Shown: piece after piece, positions 1-6,924 of the stretch
How the letters are laid out: each line of letters starts with the position of its first letter
Position numbering within the stretch: the first letter of the stretch is position 1
Assembly (NCBI GenBank): GCA_046593925.1
Contig: JBKJQN010000101.1
Location: 1 to 9,648 of the forward strand
Direction of reading: 5' to 3'
Length of the DNA stretch: 9,648 nt
From: JAYVYM01 sp046593925
GTDB lineage: Bacteria > Actinomycetota > Actinomycetes > Mycobacteriales > SCTD01
Notes under the pieces: model-generated
What the model was told of the DNA's origin: nothing
The model's database searches: none
The model's input: the letters and a program-made list of their open reading frames with translations, nothing else
Position numbers and translations under genes: made by a program

Positions 1-227
1 CAGAAGTAGGACAGGAACTTCAGCAGTGGGTTGGTCTTGTGCTCGGTGATCTCGTTCGCACCGTACTGGGTCAGCCTCTTCGTTGCCTCGACCTGGGTCA
101 GCCCGTCCGGTGAGCTCCCGAGCTGCTTCTGCACCTGCGCCATCGGCAGGGTCTTCAGGTCGTGCTTCGGGTCTGGCTTCGTGCTGGGCGAAGGGTCAGC
201 CTGGGGTTGCTTGGCGTGGGTGGTCAT
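1..227 (-). CDS. P-type proton/cation ATPase, N-terminal part (cut by window edge)
   Basis: Only the first 75 codons lie in the window; the gene continues beyond base 1. The protein starts MTTHAKQPQADPSPS, a polar Pro/Lys-rich lead, followed by a cation-ATPase N-terminal domain (DLKTLPMAQVQKQLGSS, then GLTQVEATKRL, YGANEI) and the run KTNPLLKFLSYF that leads into the first membrane helix. This wording is typical of plasma-membrane H+-ATPases (P-type IIIA), which pump protons out at the cost of ATP; the catalytic DKTGT motif would lie outside the window. The ATG at 227 is preceded by AAGGA with an 8-nt gap, which supports the start. It lies just downstream of the broken aldolase and in the same direction. 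A Ca2+- or Mg2+-type pump cannot be ruled out from this stretch. Confidence 0.78.
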   Translation of the reverse strand, partial: MTTHAKQPQADPSPSTKPDPKHDLKTLPMAQVQKQLGSSPDGLTQVEATKRLTQYGANEITEHKTNPLLKFLSYF

Positions 228-257
228 CAGGCTGGTCCTTCTGCTCGACGTAGGTGG

Positions 258-981
258 GGTCATGTTGGGTTTGAGCGGCATCGCCTCAAGCGCGACCCCC
301 TGGGTACGCAGCTGGGCAAACACCTCCTTGCAGCACCTCCTCGGTGACCTGGCCGCACCGAGCCAGGGTGTACTCGCCGGCCATCAACACCTCCGGCTCC
401 ACGATGGGCACCAGACCGGCCGCCTAGCACAGCGCGGCGTAGCGGGCCAGCGCGTGCGCGTTCGCCTCGACGCAGGCCCGGCTCGGGGTCGCCTCACCGA
501 TGCTGAACACGGCCCGCCATTTCGCGAAAGGGGCGCCCATCGCCGCGTACTCGCTCAGTCGCGGTTCCAGGCCGTCCAACCCCTCGGTCACCTCCTCGCC
601 GGGGCGCCCGGCCAACGGCTTCGCGCCGAGGTCGACCTTGATCCCCGCAACGATCCCGGCCCGCGCCAGAACGGTCAGGAACGCGACACCGCCGCGGGTG
701 TGTTGCCGGATCGTCTCGTCGCAGAGGATGACCCCGCTGATGCTCTCCCCAAGACCGGGCGTCGTCAGGAGCAGCTCCCGGTACGCCCGGCGGGTCGGTT
801 CGTCCTGAGGGATCCCCAGCTCGGCGAAGCGCGTGTTGCAGGTCGGGACGGACGCATCGGCCGCGAGCAAACCCTTATCGCCGGCGACCAACTGCTGGGC
901 GATATCGACCAACGAGTACGGACCCGTGCGCTCCGGATTCAGGGCGGCCCCAGCCACTGTCCCGGCCGCTGTCCCGGTCAT
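258..981 (-). pseudogene. Class I fructose-bisphosphate aldolase, broken (amber, frameshift, 3' truncation)
   Basis: The intact family enzyme splits fructose 1,6-bisphosphate into two triose phosphates through a Schiff-base lysine. From ATG 981 an open stretch of 185 codons carries family motifs: GLLAADAS (about 37-44), ISGVIL (81-86), GIKVD (113-117), FAKWRAV (152-158) and ALARYAALC (177-185). An in-frame TAG follows at 426-424, where relatives commonly have Gln. Homology goes on in the same frame (GLVPIVEPEVLMAGEYTLAR), shifts frame near 329-332, resumes as KEVFAQLRTQGVALEAM and stops just after the Schiff-base motif LKPNM at about 261. The remaining C-terminal third, roughly 100 residues, is absent and ATPase sequence begins. 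The ATG overlaps the phosphoketolase stop (ATGA), so the 185-residue fragment may still be translated, but it lacks the Schiff-base lysine. Confidence 0.85.
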
Positions 982-3356
982 GGCGCTGGGGTCCAGACCC
1001 AGTAGCGGATCTCGGGGATGTCCATGCCGTGCTTGTTGATGTAGAGGGTGTGGGCCACAAGCTTGTCGGCCATGCTCTGCTTGAGGTAGTCGGCGGTCGC
1101 CCCCAGCTGCGGGAGCCGCTCGATGACGTCTTGCACGAGGTGGAACCGGTCGAGCCGGTTCTGCACGCGCATGTCGAACGGCGTGGTGATCGTGCCTTCC
1201 TCGTTGTAGCCGCGCACGTGCAGGTCGCGGTTGGTGCGCCGGTAGGTGAGCCGGTGGATCAGGGTCGGGTAGCCGTGGAAGGCGAAGATGATGTGCTTGT
1301 CGCGGGTGAACAGCGCGTCGAAGTCGCCGTCGGACAGCCCGTGCGGGTGCTCACTGGCCGACTGGAGCTTCATCAGGTCCACCACGTTGACGACCCGGAC
1401 CTTGAGCTCGGACAGGTGCTCGCGAAGGATCGACACCGCTCCGAGCACCTCCAGGGTGGGGGTGTCGCCGCAGCAGGCCAGCACCACGTCGGGTTCGCCG
1501 CCACGGTCGTTGCCGGCCCACTCCCAGATCCCGATGCCCTCGGTGCAGTGCACCTCCGCCTCGACCATCGACAGCCACTGCGGCATGGCGTGCTTGCCGG
1601 CGACGATCACGTTGACGTAGTGCCGGCTGCGCAGGCAGTGATCGGCGACCGACAGCAGGCAGTTGGCGTCCGGCGGCAGGTAGACCCGGACGATGTCGGC
1701 CTTCTTGTTCACCACATGGTCGAGGAAGCCCGGATCCTGGTGGGTGAACCCGTTGTGGTCCTGCTGCCACACATGCGAAGCCAGCAGGTAGTTCAGCGAC
1801 GAGATGTCGCGCCGCCACGGCAGCGTCTTGGTGACCTTGAGCCATTTGGCGTGCTGGTTGAACATCGAGTCGACGATGTGGATGAACGCCTCGTAGCAGT
1901 TGAACAGCCCGTGCCGGCCGGTGAGCAGGTAGCCCTCCAACCACCCCTCGGACTGGTGCTCGGACAGCATCGAGTCCAGCACCCGCCCGGCCGGCGCCAG
2001 GAACTGGTCACCGGCCACCGTGCGGGCCTCCCACTGCCGGTCGGTGACGTAGAACACCGCGCCGAGCAGGTTCGACAGCGTCTCGTCCGGGCCGAAGATC
2101 CGGAAGTTGCGCTGGTCGGCGTTGAGCGTGACGACGTCGCGCAGGAACTCTCCGAGCACGAGGGTGTCCTGAGCCTGCACGCAGCCGGGGGCGGGGACCG
2201 CGACGGCGTGGGTTCGGAAGTCGGGCATGTGCAGGTCGCGCAGCAGCAGTCCGCCGTTGGTGTGCGGGTTCGCGCCCATCCGCCGCTGGCCGTGCGGGGC
2301 CAGCAACGCCAGGTCGGCCAGCAGCCGCCCGTCCTGGTCGAACAGCTCGTCGGGCTTGTAGCTGCGCATCCAGGCATCGAGCTTCTCGACGTGCCCGGGG
2401 TGGTCCTCGTCGACCAGCAGCGGCACCTGGTGCGCGCGGAAGGTGCCCTCGATCTGCAGGCCGTCGACCACCTCGGGTCCGGTCCAGCCCTTCGGGGAAC
2501 GGAGCACGATCATCGGCCAGCGCGGCCTGGTCGTCTTGCCGCCTTCCCGGGCCTCGGCCTGGATGAGCTGGACGGCCTCGATCGTGTCGTCGAGGACGGC
2601 GGCCATCAGCTCGTGCATCGTCTCGGGGTCGTCGCCCTCGACGTAGCGGGGGTTCCAGCCGCAGCCGCGCAGGTACTGGTCCAGCTCCTCGGTCTCGATC
2701 CGGGCCAGCACGCTGGGGTTGCTGATCTTGTAGCCGTTCAGGTGCAGGATCGGCAGCACGGCCCCGTCGTTGACCGGGTTGAGGAACTTGGTGGAGTGCC
2801 ATGCGGTGGCCAGCGGGCCGGTCTCAGCCTCCCCGTCGCCGATCACGCAGGCGACGACCAGGTCGGGGTTGTCGAACGCCGCGCCGAACGCGTGGCTCAG
2901 CGAGTAGCCGAGCTCGCCGCCCTCGTGGATCGAGCCGGGGGTGGTCGGCGCGACGTGGCTGGAGATCCCGCCCGGGAAGGAGAACTGTGTGAACAACCGC
3001 TTCAGCCCGGGCTCGTCCTGGCTGACGTCGGGGTAGATCTCGCTGTAGCTGCCCTCGAGGTAGGTGTTGGCGACCAGCGCCGGACCACCGTGACCTGGAC
3101 CGGCGACGTAGAACATGTTCAGGTCGTACGTGGTGATCACCCGGTTCAGGTGCACGTAGATGAAGTTCTGACCCGGCGTGGTCCCCCAGTGCCCGACCAC
3201 CAGGGGCTTCACGTCCGACAGCGCCAGCGGGCGCTTGAGCAACGGGTTGTCGTACAGGTAGATCTGCCCGACGGACAGGTAGTTCGCCGCACGCCAGTAC
3301 GCATCCATCCGGTGCAGCAGCTCCGGGTCCAGCGTTCGCGTGCCCGTCATCGTCAT
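978..3356 (-). CDS. xfp: Phosphoketolase (xylulose-5-P / fructose-6-P)
   Basis: A thiamine-diphosphate enzyme that cleaves xylulose 5-phosphate or fructose 6-phosphate with phosphate to give acetyl phosphate plus glyceraldehyde 3-phosphate or erythrose 4-phosphate, in the cytosol. The 792-residue product has the usual family length and runs collinearly to a normal C-terminus (DIPEIRYWVW). Visible motifs are GHWGTTPGQNF (55-65), the family signature GPGHGGP (86-92), the SYSEIYP stretch (103-109), the cofactor-binding GDGEAETGPLATAWHS (173-188), LNGYKISNP, and RSPKGWTGPE. The open frame extends upstream to 3773, but the real start is ATG 3356: GAGGAG lies 7 nt before it and it overlaps the carbamate kinase stop by 4 bp. 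A second ATG at 3350 has poorer spacing. The stop overlaps the aldolase start. Whether both ketose substrates are used cannot be read from sequence. Confidence 0.95.
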   Translation of the reverse strand: MTMTGTRTLDPELLHRMDAYWRAANYLSVGQIYLYDNPLLKRPLALSDVKPLVVGHWGTTPGQNFIYVHLNRVITTYDLNMFYVAGPGHGGPALVANTYLEGSYSEIYPDVSQDEPGLKRLFTQFSFPGGISSHVAPTTPGSIHEGGELGYSLSHAFGAAFDNPDLVVACVIGDGEAETGPLATAWHSTKFLNPVNDGAVLPILHLNGYKISNPSVLARIETEELDQYLRGCGWNPRYVEGDDPETMHELMAAVLDDTIEAVQLIQAEAREGGKTTRPRWPMIVLRSPKGWTGPEVVDGLQIEGTFRAHQVPLLVDEDHPGHVEKLDAWMRSYKPDELFDQDGRLLADLALLAPHGQRRMGANPHTNGGLLLRDLHMPDFRTHAVAVPAPGCVQAQDTLVLGEFLRDVVTLNADQRNFRIFGPDETLSNLLGAVFYVTDRQWEARTVAGDQFLAPAGRVLDSMLSEHQSEGWLEGYLLTGRHGLFNCYEAFIHIVDSMFNQHAKWLKVTKTLPWRRDISSLNYLLASHVWQQDHNGFTHQDPGFLDHVVNKKADIVRVYLPPDANCLLSVADHCLRSRHYVNVIVAGKHAMPQWLSMVEAEVHCTEGIGIWEWAGNDRGGEPDVVLACCGDTPTLEVLGAVSILREHLSELKVRVVNVVDLMKLQSASEHPHGLSDGDFDALFTRDKHIIFAFHGYPTLIHRLTYRRTNRDLHVRGYNEEGTITTPFDMRVQNRLDRFHLVQDVIERLPQLGATADYLKQSMADKLVAHTLYINKHGMDIPEIRYWVWTPAP

Positions 3357-4312
3357 CGTCGGTCTCCTCGGTTCAGCTCGTACCGACCACGCGATCCAGC
3401 AGCGTGGCCGGCGGTGATGGTGGTGCCGGCTGTCCCGGCCAGCAGGGCGGCCGCGTCCGTCAGCGAGCCGATCCCGGCCGTCCCGCCGGTGGCGGTGACG
3501 AACCTGCGGCAGCCCTCGATCTTGGGTGCCATCGACCCGGCCGGGAACGACATGCCGGCCAGCTCGTCCAAGGACACGCGGCTCAGCGGTGCCGCGTCCG
3601 GTGTCCCGAAGTCGGTCATGACCGCGGGGACGTCTGTCAGCACGAGCAGCCGGTCGGCGCTGACCGCGATCGCCAGCATCGCCGCGACGTAGTCCTTGTC
3701 CACGACGGCTTCGACACCCGTCAGGTGTCCCTCGCTGTTCTCGATGACGGCGGCGCCCCCGCCGCCTCCGCACACGACGACCGCTCCGTCGGTCAGCAGG
3801 CTGATGACCGACGCCTGCTCGACGATGCGCTGCGGTGCCGGGGACGCGACGACCCGGCGCCAGCGGTCGCCGTCGGCGGCGACCGTCCAGCCGTGCTGCT
3901 TCGCCAGCTGCCGGGCCTGCTCAGCGGAGTAGCCCCGTCCGACGAACTTGCTCGGGTCGGCGAACGCCGGATCGGCCGGGTCTACCTGGGTCTGGGTGAT
4001 CAGGCTCAGGATCGGCTTGTCCACGCCGGCGTTGTGCAGCGACTGGATCAGCCAGTAGCCGATCATGCCTTGGGTCTGCGCGACGAGGTCGTCCAGCGGA
4101 TACGGCCGGGTGAGCGCGGAGTCCGAGGCGCTCTCGAGCGCGAGCATGCCGACCTGCGGGCCGTTGCCGTGGCAGATCAGCAGGCTGTGCTCGTGCGCCA
4201 GCGGAGCCAGCGCCTGTGCGGCCGCCCGGACGTGGACCAGCTGGATGCTGGCGTCGGGGGGGTCGCCGCGCTGCAGGAGGGCGTTTCCGCCGAGGGCGAT
4301 GACGATCCTCAT
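3353..4312 (-). CDS. arcC: Carbamate kinase
   Basis: Carbamate kinase transfers phosphate between carbamoyl phosphate and ADP, making ATP, usually as the last step of arginine deiminase fermentation. The 319-residue protein has the normal length and family motifs: IALGGNAL (5-12), the phosphate-binding CHGNGPQVG (47-55), TQTQVD (106-111), RRVVASPAPQ (152-161), CGGGGGAAVIE (181-191), VDKD (204-207), LTDV (225-228) and GSMAPKIE (259-266), with a final GGTAG-containing helix. ATG 4312 starts 36 bp after the USP stop; no strong ribosome site is visible. The TGA at 3355-3353 overlaps the phosphoketolase start (ATGA), so the two are probably translationally coupled. No arginine deiminase or ornithine carbamoyltransferase gene lies nearby, which leaves the source of its acyl-phosphate open (see findings). 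Confidence 0.93.
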   Translation of the reverse strand: MRIVIALGGNALLQRGDPPDASIQLVHVRAAAQALAPLAHEHSLLICHGNGPQVGMLALESASDSALTRPYPLDDLVAQTQGMIGYWLIQSLHNAGVDKPILSLITQTQVDPADPAFADPSKFVGRGYSAEQARQLAKQHGWTVAADGDRWRRVVASPAPQRIVEQASVISLLTDGAVVVCGGGGGAAVIENSEGHLTGVEAVVDKDYVAAMLAIAVSADRLLVLTDVPAVMTDFGTPDAAPLSRVSLDELAGMSFPAGSMAPKIEGCRRFVTATGGTAGIGSLTDAAALLAGTAGTTITAGHAAGSRGRYELNRGDRR

Positions 4313-4348
4313 CTCAACCGGCGCTGCCCGAACGGTCGAGGTATCCGG

Positions 4349-4888
4349 TCACGACCCGTCCTCGTCGGGGGGGACGACGGTCACGGGCAGCCGGGCGTGG
4401 TGCACAACCTCAGTGCTCGTCGACCCCAGCATCAGCCGGGTCAGGGCGCCTTCGCCGCGGGCCCCGACGACCAGCAGGGTGGCTCCGTCCGCAGCATCGA
4501 GCAGCACCTGGCTGGGGCGGCCCCGGGCGACGGTCGTCTTCAGGTGCACGGGCGCCCCGGGGACGAGGGTGGCGACGGTGTCAGCGGCCTCCTTCAGACG
4601 TACTTCGGCGGCGCTGCGGAGCCCGTCCACCATCGCGGTGGCGTCAAAGCCGATGTTCAGGCCACCGGCATAGCCGTACGTCATCAAGCTGACGTCGTAC
4701 GCAGCCACAAGGTGGAGAATGCCGTGGCGCAGCTGCGCCTCCTGGGCCGCGAACAGCAGCGCACGTGAGGATGCGGCGGAGCCGTCGAGCCCGACCACGA
4801 TCCGGGTCTGGCCGCCGGAGAGCTGCTCCGACCGCCCGGCTGTCTCGGGAAGGGCGCTGGCGGTGACTGCCGGTGCGTTGTCGGTCAT
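4349..4888 (-). CDS. Universal stress protein, UspA family
   Basis: A single-domain USP of 179 residues. After a ~27-residue polar lead, the domain opens with RIVVGLDGS (29-37) and ends with the ATP-binding pattern G-2x-G-9x-G-S: GARG at 142-145 and GS at 155-156, then PVTVVPP (168-174). Proteins with this pattern bind ATP and in actinobacteria are often induced by hypoxia, stationary phase or nitric oxide. ATG 4888 is preceded by AGAGAGG with an 8-nt gap. It is the first gene of the run usp-arcC-xfp-fba; the 339-bp gap upstream is the likely site of the operon promoter. The association with phosphoketolase fits a low-energy stress role, but this is inference. Confidence 0.93.
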   Translation of the reverse strand: MTDNAPAVTASALPETAGRSEQLSGGQTRIVVGLDGSAASSRALLFAAQEAQLRHGILHLVAAYDVSLMTYGYAGGLNIGFDATAMVDGLRSAAEVRLKEAADTVATLVPGAPVHLKTTVARGRPSQVLLDAADGATLLVVGARGEGALTRLMLGSTSTEVVHHARLPVTVVPPDEDGS

Positions 4889-4952
4889 GGCTTCTGCCTC
4901 TCTGAGCCGGGTCGGCGGCTGGTCGGGTGGGCGAGGCGCCCGCGGAGGGTGG

Positions 4953-4962
4953 TGACACTCAG
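4953..4962. promoter_or_regulatory. TGACACTCAG word, candidate operator of the usp operon
   Basis: TGACACTCAG has a palindromic core, TGA-CAC-TCA. It lies 65-74 bp upstream of the usp start. The identical 10-mer occurs at 8187-8196 upstream of the SPFH operon. Binding by any particular regulator is inference. Confidence 0.4.
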
Positions 4963-5018
4963 GTCTGGTTTGGCGCCCGCGCGGTGGGCGCCGCGGTCCA
5001 ATCGGTCGCCCTCAGGTC
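4958..5018. repeat. Direct repeat CTCAGGTC, two copies 53 bp apart
   Basis: CTCAGGTC occurs at 4958-4965 and 5011-5018 in the same orientation, about five helical turns apart. The first copy overlaps the TGACACTCAG word. It may be a pair of regulator sites upstream of usp. Confidence 0.3.
4972..4992. promoter_or_regulatory. Perfect GC hairpin in the usp upstream region
   Basis: Arms GGCGCCC (4972-4978) and GGGCGCC (4986-4992) are exact reverse complements around a 7-nt loop. There is no following T-run on either strand, so it is not an ordinary rho-independent terminator. If transcription of usp starts upstream of 4992, it would fold in the 5' leader; it may equally be a chance result of high GC. 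Confidence 0.35.
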
Positions 5019-5024
5019 AATCGG
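4995..5024. repeat. Tandem near-repeat GGTC(C)AATCGG, period about 20 bp
   Basis: GGTCCAATCGG (4995-5005) and GGTCAATCGG (5015-5024) differ by one base insertion and are two helical turns apart, as expected for side-by-side regulator binding. On the minus strand the second copy contains TTGACC, a possible -35 box, but no matching -10 is evident. It overlaps GGGACT (5023-5028). Confidence 0.35.
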
Positions 5025-5227
5025 GACTGGCCGCCGGCAACCGTTCGGCGCCGGTGCAGTAGCGGCTGTCGCCCGGGCAGCACTCCGGTGGATCGCCTGC
5101 CGCCTGCGAAAGGCGCCAGAGCGCCGCAGACGCCGGAACACCTCATGAGACAACCCGGCGCCCAAGACCGCGGTCGGAGGGTGGTTGCGACGACGGCACT
5201 CCTGCCGAGTCCGGCCGGCGACGATCA

Positions 5228-5980
5228 TCACGGCCGCTGCTCGGGTACACCGGGCAGGGCCGTCAGGACCGTGGCTGCGGCTTGGGCAAGGGAGGCGCCG
5301 GCGTCGTCCGCTCTGCGCCTCAGCTCCCTGCGGGCTTCGGGCGGCACCCAGCCCTGCTCGAGCAGCGCACCCAGGGCCTGGTCGACCGCGGCCCGGTCGG
5401 CGAGCTGCCCGGCCAGGACCAGGCCCGCGACTGTGGGCTGCGGCACCGCAGCCGCGGCTGCCAGGGTGCTCCTGCCAGCGTCGATCTCCAGCAGTACGGT
5501 GACGTCGTCGCCCAAGCCGGCGAGCGCGACCGGATCGGTGGCGAACACGACGAGGACAGCCGGCTGTCGTGCAGGCCCGCCCGCACCCGGTCGGGGCAGC
5601 CGGACGGTCAGGGACGCGGCATCCCTGTGACCGGCACTCTTGGTAGCGGTGATCGTGACCGGCTGGGTCTCGTGGTCCACGGTGAGGCTGACGGCCACGC
5701 ACGACGGGCATGAAGCGCAGGCCTGGAGCAGGACGGCGTCCAGCGCCGCCACGATGTGTCCGCTGACCCCCGGCAGTGCGCGCAGCAGGTCGGCGACGAG
5801 CTGACGCCTCACCTGCTGCGGGGCTGGATCCGATCCTCCACAGCCGTGTGCCGCCTGGTTCGGGTGGCTCGGGTTCACCCGCTCACCGGTGCGGGAGTGT
5901 GCGACGCGGCTCGGGGGACGGGAGTGGTCCTGGCCGGGCTCCAAGGCGCTGACGGCTGCCTGCCTGATGGCCGTCACCAT
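5228..5980 (-). CDS. Divergent GAF/ANTAR-like regulatory protein
   Basis: A 250-residue protein, last of the SPFH operon. Residues ~60-165 resemble a shortened GAF sensor domain (LVADLLRALPGV, then CVAVSLTVDHETQPVTITAT at 94-113). Residues ~189-241 align with ANTAR RNA-binding domains: DRAAVDQALGALLEQ (195-209), ARRELRRRADD and a closing helix ending ATVL. Set against the ANTAR domain of the regulator at 8318-9106, both share the R-A-x-[IV]-D-Q-A-L-G core over about 46 positions with one gap. The aromatic residue that usually precedes the xxLR helix is Arg here, so RNA binding is uncertain. ATG 5980 (or GTG 5977) overlaps the stop of the sensor gene by 7 or 4 bp. Residues 1-55 look unstructured and the true start could be further in (GTG at 5812). 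ANTAR proteins act as antiterminators on paired hairpins. Confidence 0.7.
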   Translation of the reverse strand: MVTAIRQAAVSALEPGQDHSRPPSRVAHSRTGERVNPSHPNQAAHGCGGSDPAPQQVRRQLVADLLRALPGVSGHIVAALDAVLLQACASCPSCVAVSLTVDHETQPVTITATKSAGHRDAASLTVRLPRPGAGGPARQPAVLVVFATDPVALAGLGDDVTVLLEIDAGRSTLAAAAAVPQPTVAGLVLAGQLADRAAVDQALGALLEQGWVPPEARRELRRRADDAGASLAQAAATVLTALPGVPEQRP

Positions 5981-6924
5981 GTGGTCACCGGCCCGGCGGC
6001 GGCCGGCGGGCATGCTGCCGCCGCCGGGGTGGGCGACCGGCAAGCAGCGGGCCTGTCGGGTTGCGTCCGGGGGCCGCCGGACCCGGTCGTCGCAAGGCTG
6101 TCCGGCGGGGAAGGTCGCCAGCAGCTGCAGGGAGCAGGAGCCTGGACGGCCCCTGGTGTGCCACCAGCTTGCGTGGGGGCGGTGCGGAGCCCGAGGGCGG
6201 CGGCTCGCACATCGGGGATCGCGAGGTCGAGGTCCAGCACGGCCTGGCTGACCCGGGCGCGCGCCTGCTCCGGCTGGCAGCGGATGAGCCCGTCCGCGCC
6301 GGCCAGCCGCAGGCCCGCCCCGAACAGGCGGGGAACGACCAGCTCCAGAAGCGCGGTCGCCGTACGGTCGCGGTCCTGCAGCAGCCGCTCCCGCTCCACG
6401 TCTGCACGCTCGTCCGCCAGCCCGAAGGCCGCCGTGACGTGCTCCGCGAAGGCGCGTAGGGCTCGTACGGCAGTCGTGCGGAGCGCAGGGGGAAGCCCCA
6501 GGAGGACCAGGACCCGGCGGCCGCCGTCGGCTGTGTCGCCCAGGTCGAGCGCCAGCGCTGCGGTGGGCATCGGGGTCAGCCGAACGGGCTGGCCGAGCAG
6601 CCAGTCGCTGTCCGGCCCGGCGGCGGCCTCGACGACCAGCACGTCCCGGTCGGTGGACCGGCCGACCAGCGCGAGTGCGGCCATCGTGGCCTGACGCGCC
6701 CGGGTAGCGATCAGCTGCAGCACCTCGTCCGTCGGCTGCTCGCGCAGCAGCGCCAGGGACAGCTCCGCGGCGGCCGCCAGCAGGTGCTCGCGCTGGCCCT
6801 GGTCCAGCAGACCCGGCTGCCCGTGAGGCCGTCGTTTGGGTACCGAGGTGCCCTGGGTGGCGGTGCGGCGCTGTGCCGCCCGGCAGGTCGTCGGCGGCAG
6901 CGTGCTCGCGCGCTGCGTCGTCAC
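5974..6924 (-). CDS. GAF sensor with degenerate, histidine-less kinase dimerisation domain
   Basis: 316 residues from a GTG start preceded by AGGAG (4-nt gap) and overlapping the preceding stop as GTGA. A linker (1-42) leads to a GAF-type domain (~43-172), then a helix pair (~181-247) that aligns with the HisKA_3 domain of DevS/DosT-like kinases. In those kinases the phospho-acceptor motif is DLHD followed by VIQRLFA; here the same positions read ALLE then VVPRLFG, with Leu193 in place of His. No N, G1 or G2 ATP-binding boxes follow; the tail (248-316) is Pro/Ala-rich without a recognisable fold. It therefore cannot autophosphorylate in the usual way. It may sense a ligand and act by protein contact, perhaps on the ANTAR-like protein whose start overlaps its stop. 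It could also be a decaying kinase, though the frame is open and operon overlaps are intact. Confidence 0.78.
   Translation of the reverse strand: MTTQRASTLPPTTCRAAQRRTATQGTSVPKRRPHGQPGLLDQGQREHLLAAAAELSLALLREQPTDEVLQLIATRARQATMAALALVGRSTDRDVLVVEAAAGPDSDWLLGQPVRLTPMPTAALALDLGDTADGGRRVLVLLGLPPALRTTAVRALRAFAEHVTAAFGLADERADVERERLLQDRDRTATALLELVVPRLFGAGLRLAGADGLIRCQPEQARARVSQAVLDLDLAIPDVRAAALGLRTAPTQAGGTPGAVQAPAPCSCWRPSPPDSLATTGSGGPRTQPDRPAACRSPTPAAAACPPAAAGPVTTW

Larger units (their letters stand above)
4889..5227. other. 339-bp gap without a convincing gene; control region of the usp operon
   Basis: Short open frames exist on both strands here, but they are Arg/Ala/Pro-rich, show no family motif and lack ribosome sites, so I call none of them. 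The half next to usp (4950-5030) is rich in small repeats and inverted repeats, listed separately. The half next to the stop at 5228 shows only a weak 5-bp stem (arms CGGCA/TGCCG, on the minus strand just after the stop) with no T-run, so I do not call a terminator; read-through from the upstream SPFH operon into usp is possible. Confidence 0.6.

Noticed and set aside
1029..3692. Long plus-strand open frame (887 codons)
   Set aside because: It is antisense to phosphoketolase and carbamate kinase, with Val/Gly/Arg/Gln-rich composition typical of a high-GC shadow frame and no family motif.
3357..3773. 5' extension of the phosphoketolase frame
   Set aside because: Arg-rich shadow of the carbamate kinase gene; ATG 3356 with GAGGAG and the ATGA overlap gives the usual family N-terminus.
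3404..4768. Plus-strand open frame of 454 codons
   Set aside because: It is antisense to the carbamate kinase and USP genes; low-complexity Arg/Gly/Asp-rich sequence without motifs.
4927..5148. Possible 73-codon plus-strand gene in the gap
   Set aside because: Ala/Arg-rich sequence with no motif, no ribosome site and no conserved-looking segment.
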